A stretch of DNA of 64,000 nucleotides from an uncultured Helicobacter sp. (GTDB lineage Bacteria > Campylobacterota > Campylobacteria > Campylobacterales > Helicobacteraceae), in NCBI GenBank assembly GCA_944325775.1, contig CALVBL010000006.1, forward strand, positions 1-64,000, given 5' to 3'. The position numbers and the translations under genes are program-made. Below, one piece after another: positions 35,236 to 44,439 of this stretch (the stretch's first letter is position 1; each line of letters begins with the position of its first letter). The notes under the pieces were generated by a model that saw only the letters and a program-made list of their open reading frames with translations, made no database searches and was not told where the DNA came from.

Positions 35236-36353
35236 TTAAAAGTTTTTCTTTTTAATAAGATAATGTGGGCGATTTTTGGACTGCTCGTAAACGCGGGCAA
35301 TGTATTCTCCCACGATACCCACAACCATTAGATTCAAACCCCCCAGAAATAACACAAGACAAATCAGCGAAGCGTATCCCTGTACAGAGTTACCATACAA
35401 AAATGTATCAATCATAATACACACCCCGTAAATAATTGCCCCTCCACTAATACAACCACCAATCAAAAGAGGAATGCGTAATGGCAATGTCGAAAACCCA
35501 ATAATGCCATCTATGGCATATTTTGCAAGCTTCCATAGATTCCAACTACTTACACCCTTATCACGCGGTACATAGCGATAACACAAACATTTTTTCTCAA
35601 ACCCCACCCATTCGAATAAATCTTTGCAAAAACGATGTGTCTCATTCAGGAGCAATACAGAATCTACAACCTCTCTACTCATAAGTCTAAAATCGCTTAC
35701 GCCACTCTCTAATCTCACACTACTAAGTAATCCGTATATTTTGTAAAATGCATTACTAAACCAAGCACGGATTTTACTTTCACCATCTCTATTGATTCTT
35801 CTGGCATACACAACATCAACATTATGCGTATAAAACTCCTCATACATGGTAGAAATAAGCTCCACAGGATGCTGTAAATCTGCATCTATAAGCACTATAC
35901 AATCTCCTGCGCTCGCCCTTAATCCTGCAAAATCGCAGATTCTTTACCAAAATTTCGCGAAAAACTTAGAAACTTTACCCGCACATCGACGCGAGATAGT
36001 TCCTCTAAAATCCTCAATGTTTTATCACTGCTTCCATCGTCGATAAAAACAAATTCACAAGCAACACTAGGGTTTAAGGTCTGGATTTTTGTAATTTGCT
36101 CTAAAACCTTGGTATAAAACTCATAAATATTGCGCTCTTCATTGTAGCAAGACACAATTACAGAAAGAATCTTATAAGAATTCCCCCCCCCGAACTCAAG
36201 ATTATGGGAAGCGATTTGAGAATCCAGATTCTCGCACACAAACCTCATTGGTTTTTTTACTATGACAAATTCCTTGCTCTCTTTATCCTTGGCGAGATAC
36301 TGCCCTTCCCCTAAATGATTGAGAATCTCATATTGCTTAGACTTCTCACCCAT
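35236..36353 (-). pseudogene. Second GtrB-like glycosyltransferase, poly-G tract and frameshift
   Basis: Two adjacent frames make one broken GT2 gene. The N-terminal part (36353-35919) begins MGEKSKQYEILN and reads VIVSCYNEERNIYEFY, FIDDGSSDKTLR and SRNFGKESAIL. It then hits a stop because one G is missing from TTTTG(G)CAGG. The C-terminal part (35895-35236) resumes with AGLRASAGDCIVLIDADLQH and ends with two membrane helices and a YEQSKNRPHY tail. A G9 tract on the coding strand is at 36183-36191. The break could be a sequence error, a second switch or a fixed mutation. It overlaps no neighbour and runs convergent with hydE. Confidence 0.8.
36183..36191 (-). repeat. Poly-G9 tract in the second GtrB-like gene
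   Basis: Nine C on the plus strand (G9 on the coding strand) read as Gly-Gly-Gly in LEFGGGNSYK, upstream of the catalytic domain. The tract itself is in frame, but the gene is broken further on by the separate one-base deletion near 35920. Confidence 0.82.
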
Positions 36354-36357
36354 TATT

Positions 36358-36924
36358 TTATTTCCTCAGAATCTTGGGCAAAGTGATGCCTCTCTGCCCT
36401 TGGTATTTGCCACCACGATCTTTGTAGCTCACCTCACACACCTCATCGCCCTGCAAAAATAAAACTTGCGCAATGCCCTCATTAGCGTATATTTTAGCTG
36501 GAAGCGGCGTGGTGTTTGAAATCTCTATGGTGATATGCCCCTCAAACTCCGGCTCAAATGGCGTGACATTGACAATAATCCCACATCGTGCATAGGTGCT
36601 TTTGCCAAGACAGATTGCAAGCGTATCACGGGGCATTCTAAAATACTCAATGCTATGAGCAAGCGCAAAAGAGTTTGGTGGGATAATACAATAATCTTTA
36701 ACGCGCTTAACTACGACATTTTCTTCTTTGAAATTTTTAGGATCTACAAGCGTGGCACCGATGTTGCTAAAAATCATAAATTCCTCACCCACGCGTATAT
36801 CATAGCCATAGCTAGAAAGCCCATAGCTGATTGTTTCCTTACCGATTTGCTTCTCACAAAATGGCTCTATCATCGCATTTTGCAAGCTCATCTGTCGTAT
36901 CCATATGTCTGACTTTAGACCCAT
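36358..36924 (-). CDS. dcd: dCTP deaminase
   Basis: Dcd deaminates dCTP to dUTP for thymidylate synthesis. The 188-residue length is typical. Family motifs are [34 protein letters not shown] text around residue 97, [33 protein letters not shown], and the C-terminal [18 protein letters not shown] lies before the ATG. It precedes the second GtrB-like gene with only four bases between them. Confidence 0.95.
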   Translation of the reverse strand: MGLKSDIWIRQMSLQNAMIEPFCEKQIGKETISYGLSSYGYDIRVGEEFMIFSNIGATLVDPKNFKEENVVVKRVKDYCIIPPNSFALAHSIEYFRMPRDTLAICLGKSTYARCGIIVNVTPFEPEFEGHITIEISNTTPLPAKIYANEGIAQVLFLQGDEVCEVSYKDRGGKYQGQRGITLPKILRK

Positions 36925-37038
36925 TAAGCACTCCTAGTTTGTGGCAAAGTTACAAGACAAACCCAGAAATAACCTTGCTTTATTTGAAAATGTGGTATTA
37001 TAGCAGATTAAATTTTGAAATCAAAAAGGTGGGTCACG

Positions 37039-37497
37039 ATGAACTTACAAGAAATCAAAAAACTTATGGAAATTTTTGGGAATAGCCAAATCGCAAAGCT
37101 CAATCTCAAAGATGGCGAGTTTGAACTTAAACTCGAAAAATACACAGGTACCGCTCCTATAAGCACGCCACAAACCCCAACTCCAGCACTTCCAGCTCAA
37201 GCTCCACAAACCCCAGTCCCTACAGAGTCTCCTGCAAGCGCACCACAAGCCCAAGGCGGTGATTTTATCACTTCCCCTATGGTTGGGACATTTTATCGTT
37301 GTCCTAGCCCTGGTGCAGCTCCTTATGTCAATGTTGGTGATACGGTGAAAAAGGGACAGACAATCGGTATCATAGAAGCGATGAAAATTATGAATGAAAT
37401 TGAGGCAGAATGTGATTGTAAGATTCTCTCTATTGAGGTAGATGACGCCACACCAGTGGAGTTTAGCACCAATCTTGTGCGTATCCAAAAGCTCTAA
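37039..37497 (+). CDS. accB: Biotin carboxyl carrier protein of acetyl-CoA carboxylase
   Basis: AccB carries biotin between the carboxylase and carboxyltransferase of fatty-acid synthesis. The 152-residue product begins MNLQEIKKLMEIFGNSQIAK. It has an Ala/Pro/Thr/Gln-rich flexible linker at residues 45-75 and ends with the biotinyl domain, where the modified lysine is in IIEAMKIMNEIEA. The ATG at 37039 follows a modest AGGTGGG. accC starts nine bases after its stop, forming the usual accBC operon. Confidence 0.93.
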   Translation: MNLQEIKKLMEIFGNSQIAKLNLKDGEFELKLEKYTGTAPISTPQTPTPALPAQAPQTPVPTESPASAPQAQGGDFITSPMVGTFYRCPSPGAAPYVNVGDTVKKGQTIGIIEAMKIMNEIEAECDCKILSIEVDDATPVEFSTNLVRIQKL

Positions 37498-37506
37498 GGC
37501 GACACC

Positions 37507-38859
37507 ATGAGTGCAAAAAAATTGCAAAGAATCTTGATAGCAAATCGTGGAGAAATTGCGCTAAGAGCTATCAGGACGATTCAAGAAATGGGCAAACAAG
37601 CCATTGCTATCTACTCTACTGCAGATAAAAACACACATTACCTTGATGTGGCTGATGCAAAAGTCTGTGTGGGAGGGGACAAATCAAGCCAAAGCTACCT
37701 CAATATCCCAGCGATTATGAGTGCGGCAGAGTTGTTTGATGCAGATGCGATTTTCCCGGGCTATGGGTTTTTATCTGAAAATCAAAACTTCGTGGAGATC
37801 TGCGCACACCATAACATCGAGTTTATCGGACCCAGCAGTGAAGTAATGGTGCTTATGAGTGACAAATCCAAGGCAAAAGATGTGATGAAAGAAGCGGGCG
37901 TGCCGGTAATCATGGGAAGTGATGGTGCGCTAAAAGATTACAAAGAAGCTCAAAAAGTCGCTGAAGAAATAGGCTATCCAGTGATCCTCAAAGCCGCTGC
38001 AGGTGGTGGTGGGCGCGGTATGCGCGTGGTAGAAAAGCCAGAGCTACTAAAAAACCTCTATCTCGCTGCTGAATCTGAAGCGGTAAGCGCGTTTGGCGAT
38101 GGCACAATCTATATGGAAAAATTTATCCGCAATCCAAAGCACATAGAAGTGCAGATTCTCGCTGATAAACACGGCAATGTCTTGCATATCGGCGAGCGAG
38201 ACTGCTCGGCACAAAGACGACAGCAAAAGCTCATCGAGGAAGCCCCCGCCGTCGTGCTCAAAGAAGAAGTGCGCCAAAGACTGCTAGAGACAGCTGTCAA
38301 AGCAGCGAAATACATCGGCTATGTGGGCGCGGGGACCTTTGAGTTTTTGCTTGATGCGAATTATGAAGACTTTTACTTTATGGAAATGAATACACGCCTG
38401 CAGGTCGAACACACTGTGAGTGAGATGATAAGCGGACTTGATCTCATAGAGTGGATGATACGCATTGCCGAGGGTGAGAAGCTCCCACCACAAGAGAGCA
38501 TCAGTTTCAAAGGGCATAGCATAGAATGCCGTATCACTGCCGAGGATCCCGAGAAATTTTATCCATGTCCGGGTAAGATCACCAAATGGGTAAGCCCGGG
38601 TGGAGCTAATGTACGCCTTGATACCCACGCATATAGCGGCTATAGCGTGCCTATGCATTATGACTCTATGATAGGCAAGCTTATCGTATGGGGCAACGAC
38701 AGACAAGAAGCCATCACGAGAATGCGCCGCGCACTCAAAGAATTTTGCATAGAGGGGATCAAGACAACCATTCCATTCCACATTAAAATGATGGAAAACA
38801 AAGATTTTCATGATTGCGTGATCCACACCAAATACCTAGAGCAAGTGTTTTTGGCTTAG
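37507..38859 (+). CDS. accC: Biotin carboxylase
   Basis: AccC carboxylates biotin on AccB with ATP and bicarbonate. The 450-residue length is normal. It has RILIANRGEIALRAIRT, the ATP-grasp glycine loop KAAAGGGGRGMRVVEK and the catalytic MEMNTRLQVEHTVSEM. The start has AAGG upstream. It is directly preceded by accB and followed by a DUF2059 gene. Confidence 0.95.
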   Translation: MSAKKLQRILIANRGEIALRAIRTIQEMGKQAIAIYSTADKNTHYLDVADAKVCVGGDKSSQSYLNIPAIMSAAELFDADAIFPGYGFLSENQNFVEICAHHNIEFIGPSSEVMVLMSDKSKAKDVMKEAGVPVIMGSDGALKDYKEAQKVAEEIGYPVILKAAAGGGGRGMRVVEKPELLKNLYLAAESEAVSAFGDGTIYMEKFIRNPKHIEVQILADKHGNVLHIGERDCSAQRRQQKLIEEAPAVVLKEEVRQRLLETAVKAAKYIGYVGAGTFEFLLDANYEDFYFMEMNTRLQVEHTVSEMISGLDLIEWMIRIAEGEKLPPQESISFKGHSIECRITAEDPEKFYPCPGKITKWVSPGGANVRLDTHAYSGYSVPMHYDSMIGKLIVWGNDRQEAITRMRRALKEFCIEGIKTTIPFHIKMMENKDFHDCVIHTKYLEQVFLA

Positions 38860-38919
38860 ATTCTAAGCCAAACTTAGCCCGCATTTACCTATCCCACTCT
38901 TTAGCTTTTAAGGATTAGA

Positions 38920-39381
38920 ATGAAAAAACTACTGTTATTATATGCTCTGCATTGTTCTTTCGTGTTTGGTTCGTATGAAGAGACCTTTATGGAGTTTTTA
39001 GACCAAAGTGGCGCAAAGGATCTACTGACACCAAGTACAGACTATATAGCACGCGTGGTAGGCGATTCTCTACCGGCAGATGCCAAACTCACCAAAGCCC
39101 AAAAACAAGCACTCTACACCATCATCGCCAATACCACCCAAGCCACCATTACAGAATCTATGCCCAAGATCCAAGCCCTCTATCAACGATATTTTAGTGA
39201 ATCTGAACTCCGAGAAATCATCGCCTTTTATCACACACCTGTGGGCAAAAAAATCGCAACCAATCTCCTACCTATGCAAGAAGAAACCCAAAAAATCGTT
39301 TTTAGTGTTATGCAAAATCACCTCCCAACAATGATGCAGCAAATCACCAGCCTCTTAAACCAACAGCAAGAAGGCAAGTGA
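38920..39381 (+). CDS. Secreted DUF2059 protein
   Basis: A 153-residue protein with a signal peptide ([18 protein letters not shown]) and a helical DUF2059-type domain. Its core is [36 protein letters not shown], resembling a conserved region of unknown function found in periplasmic proteins. AAGGAT lies before the ATG. Its stop overlaps the obg start (GTGATG, with TGA). No partner or role can be named. Confidence 0.72.
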   Translation: MKKLLLLYALHCSFVFGSYEETFMEFLDQSGAKDLLTPSTDYIARVVGDSLPADAKLTKAQKQALYTIIANTTQATITESMPKIQALYQRYFSESELREIIAFYHTPVGKKIATNLLPMQEETQKIVFSVMQNHLPTMMQQITSLLNQQQEGK

Positions 39382-40391
39382 TGTTTGTCGATAGTGCCGA
39401 TATTTTCGTCTCTTCAGGCAATGGTGGAGCTGGTGCAGTGAGCTTTTTGCGCGAAAAATTTGTCATACAAGGCGGACCCGATGGGGGTGATGGCGGCAAG
39501 GGTGGCGATGTGATCATTGAAGTAGATTCTAATGCTCACACCCTAGCAAACTTCCGCGGCAAAAAACACTACAAAGCCAAAAATGGTGCGAACGGCGCAC
39601 CCAAGCACTGCACCGGCAAAAGTGGCGAAAACCTCATCATCAAAGTCCCGCTAGGCACGCAGATTCTAGACTTTGAAAGCGGGGTGGTATTGGCAGATTT
39701 TAGCGAGGATACAATGCGTATTAAGCTCCTAGAAGGTGGCAAAGGTGGGCTAGGTAATGCGCGCTTCAAAACCGCGCGCAACCAAGCACCCACACACGCA
39801 CAAAAAGGCATCGCTGGCAAGCAACTCCATATCCGATTAGAACTCAAACTCATCGCAGATGTGGGGCTTGTGGGCTACCCAAATGTGGGGAAATCCACAC
39901 TTATTTCAACGCTTTCAAATGCCAGACCAGAGATCGCTAATTACGAATTCACTACCCTCACGCCGCATTTGGGGGTTGTAGAGGTTGATGAGCTGCATTC
40001 CTTTGTGATGGCGGATATCCCGGGGATCATCGAAGGTGCGAGTGAGGGCAGGGGGCTAGGGCTCAAATTCCTCAAACACATTGAGCGCACAAAGTTTCTG
40101 CTTTTTGTGCTTGATAGCGCGCGGGATATGGATCTTTGCACGCAGTTTGAGAATCTAGCACGAGAATTAGAGAATTTTTCCTCCATGCTTAGCAAACGGA
40201 ATTTTGGGATCGTGATTAGCAAATGCGATGTGCAAACACCCAAGCTAGATTCACTACAGAATCTTTGCTCAATACGTGCGCATAAACCGCATTTCCTCCT
40301 GCCTATCTCAGCAGCTACACATCAAGGGACCAAAGAGCTTGTGTTCGCGATTTTTGAAGCGATGAGCAAACAGAGTGCGCTACAAGCCTAA
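39381..40391 (+). CDS. obgE: Obg-family GTPase
   Basis: Obg GTPases act in 50S ribosome assembly and stress control. The 336-residue protein has the glycine-rich Obg domain ([33 protein letters not shown]) and a GTPase domain with G1 [10 protein letters not shown], switch I/G2 [12 protein letters not shown]3 DIPGIIEGA and a G4-like SKCD. The extra C-terminal domain of some Obg proteins is absent. The ATG at 39381 is used. It ends 12 bp inside the convergent aroE. Confidence 0.93.
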   Translation: MFVDSADIFVSSGNGGAGAVSFLREKFVIQGGPDGGDGGKGGDVIIEVDSNAHTLANFRGKKHYKAKNGANGAPKHCTGKSGENLIIKVPLGTQILDFESGVVLADFSEDTMRIKLLEGGKGGLGNARFKTARNQAPTHAQKGIAGKQLHIRLELKLIADVGLVGYPNVGKSTLISTLSNARPEIANYEFTTLTPHLGVVEVDELHSFVMADIPGIIEGASEGRGLGLKFLKHIERTKFLLFVLDSARDMDLCTQFENLARELENFSSMLSKRNFGIVISKCDVQTPKLDSLQNLCSIRAHKPHFLLPISAATHQGTKELVFAIFEAMSKQSALQA

Positions 40392-41168
40392 CGCATTCAT
40401 ACACTTCAGTGCGTCTGTGAATCTAATCGCCCCAAAGCTAAACAACTCACTGCTTAGCGCAGCTTGATTGATGAGCATTTGTGCGCCATCAGAGGTTTGC
40501 AAGCCTAGATCTTGAGCGAGGCGTAAAAATGGCGTGCGCTTGCCATAGATAAGATCAAAGCCATAGCGGGCGCTGGATAGAATCTCGCATAATATCTTAG
40601 ATTCTATAGGCAAAGCTTCATCGCTAAGCCCCGCTGGAGTGGTGTTGATCACGATATCATAGGTGTGCGTGGTATCAAACTCCTCTGGCGTGAAACACGC
40701 AAAACCATGTCGCACAAAATCCTCTAATCGCCCACCAGAGCGGTTTAAGATATGTGTCGTGATGGCATTTTGACGCAGGATAAACGCTATCGCCTTTGCC
40801 GAACCACCAGCGCCGATAATAAGTGCATTGCGCATATCCCACTCTTGCACACACATAAAAAACCCTTGCGCGTCGGTGTTATAGCCAATGATCCTATCTC
40901 GCTCAAGCACCCAAGTATTTACCGCACCAATCTCTTGCGCGATCCCTTGCACTTCATGACTCTGAGCAAATGCCACCTCCTTAAATGGCACAGTGATGTT
41001 GGCACCTCGGAGGTTGAGTGCTAAAAATGTATGGGCAAGCGCGCTAGATTCATCAAGCAAATACCTACCATAGCACGCTTCAAAGCCTAGTGAAGCAAAA
41101 GCAGCATTGTGCAAAAGGGGTGATTTAGAATGAGCGATGGGATTACCAAAGACACAAAACTGCTGCAT
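40380..41168 (-). CDS. aroE: Shikimate dehydrogenase
   Basis: AroE reduces 3-dehydroshikimate with NADPH. The 262-residue product shows the N-terminal substrate site ([15 protein letters not shown]), a NITVPFKE loop, and the dinucleotide site [13 protein letters not shown]. The ATG at 41168 overlaps the TAA of the upstream SH3 protein (TAATG), so the frame extending to 41234 is not needed. Confidence 0.92.
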   Translation of the reverse strand: MQQFCVFGNPIAHSKSPLLHNAAFASLGFEACYGRYLLDESSALAHTFLALNLRGANITVPFKEVAFAQSHEVQGIAQEIGAVNTWVLERDRIIGYNTDAQGFFMCVQEWDMRNALIIGAGGSAKAIAFILRQNAITTHILNRSGGRLEDFVRHGFACFTPEEFDTTHTYDIVINTTPAGLSDEALPIESKILCEILSSARYGFDLIYGKRTPFLRLAQDLGLQTSDGAQMLINQAALSSELFSFGAIRFTDALKCMNALGL

Positions 41169-41947
41169 TATTTTTTCAAAAGACGCGAGGCGATATAGCC
41201 CTCTTGTCCGCTTTCTAGGAGGATTTTGCTCCATTCCCCATCATTTTGGAGCACGCGAACATTATGCTCAAAGCCTACAGCCGCGATGATAGGTGCATCT
41301 GAACTGGGCAATGCACGGATATTCGCAGATCTCACGACAACCTGATACATATCGTATTGTGGTGATTGATCGCTAAGCAGATATGAAGCGATGTAGCCCC
41401 GCACCCCCGGCGATACCTCCACTTCACTCCAATCACTTTCTGGAAGAGTCTGAATCAAAGTAAGACGCGTGCCACTATTAGCACGATATAGCACACCACC
41501 ATCAGTGCTGGGAAGCGTGCGGATATTAGCACTTCGGACATTGACATAGACATAATGAGGCTGGGTAGCAGGGAGGGCTTGAGGTGCGTGAGGCTCATTA
41601 GAATCTAGTGCTGCATTAGCTTCTGTCGCGCTCCCTGATGCGCTATCAGGAGTTTTGGATTCTTGAGCGAGATTCTCGTTAGGATCTTGGGGAATCTCTT
41701 CTAAAATAATTTCTGGCTCTGGCTTAGCCACTACCACCGGCTCTTGTGCTTTTGGGGATTGGGTGGATTTTGATGATGTGGATTCTAAATGCGTGTCTGC
41801 AGGCTCTATGGGCTGGCTATGGCGTGCATATAGGCTTGGCACACGCTTATCTTTGATTTCTACAAACACGAAAAAATACAGACAAATCCCTACCACCACG
41901 ATAAGAACGGGGATAGAATATAGTTTAAAAAAGAATTTTAATGGCAA
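41168..41947 (-). CDS. Membrane-anchored protein with two bacterial SH3 domains
   Basis: A 259-residue protein with one N-terminal membrane helix (about residues 9-28), a low-complexity Pro/Glu/Ser linker to about residue 125, and two SH3b repeats. The repeats share the patterns VRSANIRTLPSTDGGVLYRA and VRSANIRALPSSDAPII, and each ends in GYIASYLL or GYIASRLL. SH3b domains often bind peptidoglycan peptides. It would face the periplasm and may attach to the wall (inference). aroE is translationally coupled. Confidence 0.78.
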   Translation of the reverse strand: MPLKFFFKLYSIPVLIVVVGICLYFFVFVEIKDKRVPSLYARHSQPIEPADTHLESTSSKSTQSPKAQEPVVVAKPEPEIILEEIPQDPNENLAQESKTPDSASGSATEANAALDSNEPHAPQALPATQPHYVYVNVRSANIRTLPSTDGGVLYRANSGTRLTLIQTLPESDWSEVEVSPGVRGYIASYLLSDQSPQYDMYQVVVRSANIRALPSSDAPIIAAVGFEHNVRVLQNDGEWSKILLESGQEGYIASRLLKK

Positions 41948-41971
41948 ACTCTACTCCATTGATAGTAAAAA

Positions 41972-42955
41972 TTATTGTAGCCTCACACCACTTTGAGGAT
42001 CCACGCGCCCTAGCACATACCCCCCACTTTTCTCAAGGACAAAATCGGCATTTTCCGCATCTACTACAAAAATCATTCCAACGCCCATATTGAAAGTCCT
42101 AAAGCACTCTTCCTCGCTCACATACTGCCGCAATAATTCAAAAATGGGCGGGGCTTTGATCGTGGTTTTTTGGATATACGCACCAAGCCCTTTAGGAAGG
42201 GCACGCGGGAGATTCTCTACGATACCACCACCAGTGATATGTGCAAGAGCTTTGATATGGTCTTTGAGATCTAAGAAAGCCTTGACATAGATCTTAGTAG
42301 GTGCAAGGAGAATCTGCGCCAATGGCACGCCTTCAAACACTGAATCTAGCGTGAGATTAGCACGTTCTAAGACTTTTCGCACCAACGAATAGCCATTAGA
42401 ATGCAATCCACTAGAGGGCAGTGCCACAAGCACATCGCCTGCCTGCACACTATTTATGCGCCCCAAATCCTCTCTCTCGGCTATACCCACCGCAAAACCA
42501 GCCAAATCAAAGTCCTTGGGGGCATACATTCCAGGCATTTCAGCACTCTCTCCGCCTATAAGCGCGCATTGTGCGAGCTTACAACCCTCCACAATACCCT
42601 GTATCACGCGCAAAGCACTAGACCTATCAAGTTTGCCTGTAGCGTAGTAATCAAGAAAAAATATCGGTGTAGCGAAGTTGCAAATAAGATCATTGACACA
42701 CATTGCCACGAGATCTATCCCCACACTCTCTAAAATATCTGAATCTATAGCCAGCCGCAGCTTCGTACCCACACCATCAGTCGCACCTAAGATCACGGGC
42801 TGCTTATATCCACTCGGCATAGCATACGCCCCAGCAAACGACCCAATCCCGCCGATAACATTCGCATCAAATGTGCTTTGCACCAAAGGCTTTAGTCCAT
42901 CTACAAGGGCATTACCCTCATCTATATCCACTCCAGAATCTTTATAGCTTAGCAT
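41972..42955 (-). CDS. purM: Phosphoribosylformylglycinamidine cyclo-ligase
   Basis: PurM closes the imidazole ring in purine synthesis. The product is about 327 residues starting MLSYKDSGVDIDEGNALV, with the GATDGVGTKLRLA and GGESAEMPGMY motifs of the family. The ATG at 42955 has GGAG upstream; the longer frame reaching 43051 reads hydrophobic non-homologous sequence and has no ribosome site. The neighbouring pssA gene lies upstream. Confidence 0.93.
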   Translation of the reverse strand: MLSYKDSGVDIDEGNALVDGLKPLVQSTFDANVIGGIGSFAGAYAMPSGYKQPVILGATDGVGTKLRLAIDSDILESVGIDLVAMCVNDLICNFATPIFFLDYYATGKLDRSSALRVIQGIVEGCKLAQCALIGGESAEMPGMYAPKDFDLAGFAVGIAEREDLGRINSVQAGDVLVALPSSGLHSNGYSLVRKVLERANLTLDSVFEGVPLAQILLAPTKIYVKAFLDLKDHIKALAHITGGGIVENLPRALPKGLGAYIQKTTIKAPPIFELLRQYVSEEECFRTFNMGVGMIFVVDAENADFVLEKSGGYVLGRVDPQSGVRLQ

Positions 42956-43071
42956 AAGCACTCCATAGGAAAATTTAGTGTTATTGTATAGTATGAAAAC
43001 TTTGTGTAAGATTATATACACGCCTGCAGTGCGGATAAAAGCATTATCCACTCACACAGAATGCACCACAA

Positions 43072-43806
43072 CTAATCGTGATCACCTTTAGTCTTTTGAG
43101 TTTTGGAATGCTCTAGCTTGCAGAGAATCTTACCAAAAAGCATGATCCAGCGCACCACACCATACACCACATAGCCACTTATAATCGCACAAATCGCCTC
43201 TGGAGGATAGACAAAAATAATGCCTAGCAAAATCACCAAAATGATAAATGATTTGAGATTCCACTGCATTTTTTTAAAGCTTGGGTAGCGGATATTACTC
43301 ACCATCAAGATCCCCACGACAAATGCCCCTATAAGCAAGGGCAACATCGATGTAGCAAAGATCGAATAATCCAAATCAATCAGAATCCACAATACAATAA
43401 AAATCGCTGCAGAAGGGATAGGCAAACCTATAAAAAAGTTTGGTTCGTTAGAAGTTGTGATATTAAAACGCGCCAAGCGAATCGCCCCAAAAATCACAAA
43501 AAGTGCGGGAACAACCTGCCCAAGACGCCCATAAGATTCTCCAGCATAAAAAAACAATAGCATAGCTGGTGCCACACCAAACGCCACAATATCCGCAAGC
43601 GAATCAAACTCTACACCAAATTTACTAGAAGTATTGGTAAGTCGCGCTACACGCCCATCTAACCCATCTAAAATCATCGAAATCACAATCAACCAACACG
43701 CTAACATAAACCTATCATGCGAAGCGGCGATGATACTAAGCATACCTAGAAATATACTGCCAGCAGTAAAAAGATTGGGTAGGATAAAAAGGGGGCTTAT
43801 TTTCAT
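43072..43806 (-). CDS. pssA: CDP-diacylglycerol-serine O-phosphatidyltransferase
   Basis: PssA makes phosphatidylserine, precursor of phosphatidylethanolamine. The 244-residue inner-membrane protein contains the CDP-alcohol phosphotransferase motif DGLDGRVARLTNTSSKFGVEFDSLADIVAFG, with the expected acidic residues (D-G-x2-A-R-x8-G-x3-D-x3-D) and six to eight hydrophobic helices. It starts inside the end of the Psd-like gene (ATGA), a lipid-synthesis pair also seen in C. jejuni. Confidence 0.9.
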   Translation of the reverse strand: MKISPLFILPNLFTAGSIFLGMLSIIAASHDRFMLACWLIVISMILDGLDGRVARLTNTSSKFGVEFDSLADIVAFGVAPAMLLFFYAGESYGRLGQVVPALFVIFGAIRLARFNITTSNEPNFFIGLPIPSAAIFIVLWILIDLDYSIFATSMLPLLIGAFVVGILMVSNIRYPSFKKMQWNLKSFIILVILLGIIFVYPPEAICAIISGYVVYGVVRWIMLFGKILCKLEHSKTQKTKGDHD

Positions 43807-44414
43807 TTGCTATACCCTATCACACTCTCGCACGCATAGACTCTATCACCGACACTCACTTTGAGCTCAAGAGTTTTGGGGAGATAGATTTTTGTCAATC
43901 CGATTTTCATATAACCACAACGATCGCCTATAGCAAGATCTGAAGCAGCATAAATATGTGAGGTGTTAAAAAACTCTGGGAAAAACTCCATACGATACGC
44001 CTCACCACAATCCTGCCATGACAACCCAAAAGAAGCGTTGAGTAGGCGCTTTTTTTCATCACTAGCAAAAAAGAGACTTAGTCCATTTTTGCCCTCAAGG
44101 GTGGATTGTGGAATATCTCTAGGGGCGCGTATCACGCCTATATCATAGCATCGAGTCTGAATCTGCACACACACGCTGTCTTCAAGAATATCAATATTTT
44201 TAATAACTCCATCTATGGGTGCGGCGAAACTCGTAGGATCCAAATCCTCAATACGCTCGGGATTGCGAAACATATAAAGCCAAAATGCCAACCCTAAAAA
44301 CACGATAAATGTGAAAATTCCAAGCTCAAAATACGCGCTTACCAAAAACACAAGCGCCCACACACTTGCGCCTAGCCAACCCTCTTTCGCAATGATTTGT
44401 ATGTTAGCATTCAT
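43803..44414 (-). CDS. Phosphatidylserine-decarboxylase-related membrane protein
   Basis: A 203-residue protein of the PS decarboxylase-related family, beginning with two hydrophobic segments and containing FAAPIDGVIKNIDI, QIQTRCYDIGVIRAP and ASDLAIGDRCGYMKIGL. In active Psd a Gly-Ser at about this last position is cleaved to form the pyruvoyl group. Here GYMKIGLTK shows no such serine, so pyruvoyl-dependent activity is doubtful. It lies just before pssA and just after ftsH, as does C. jejuni Cj1115c. AAAGGAGG precedes the ATG. Confidence 0.72.
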   Translation of the reverse strand: MNANIQIIAKEGWLGASVWALVFLVSAYFELGIFTFIVFLGLAFWLYMFRNPERIEDLDPTSFAAPIDGVIKNIDILEDSVCVQIQTRCYDIGVIRAPRDIPQSTLEGKNGLSLFFASDEKKRLLNASFGLSWQDCGEAYRMEFFPEFFNTSHIYAASDLAIGDRCGYMKIGLTKIYLPKTLELKVSVGDRVYACESVIGYSK

Positions 44415-44439
44415 ACTCTCCTCCTTTTGGTGAGATTGC

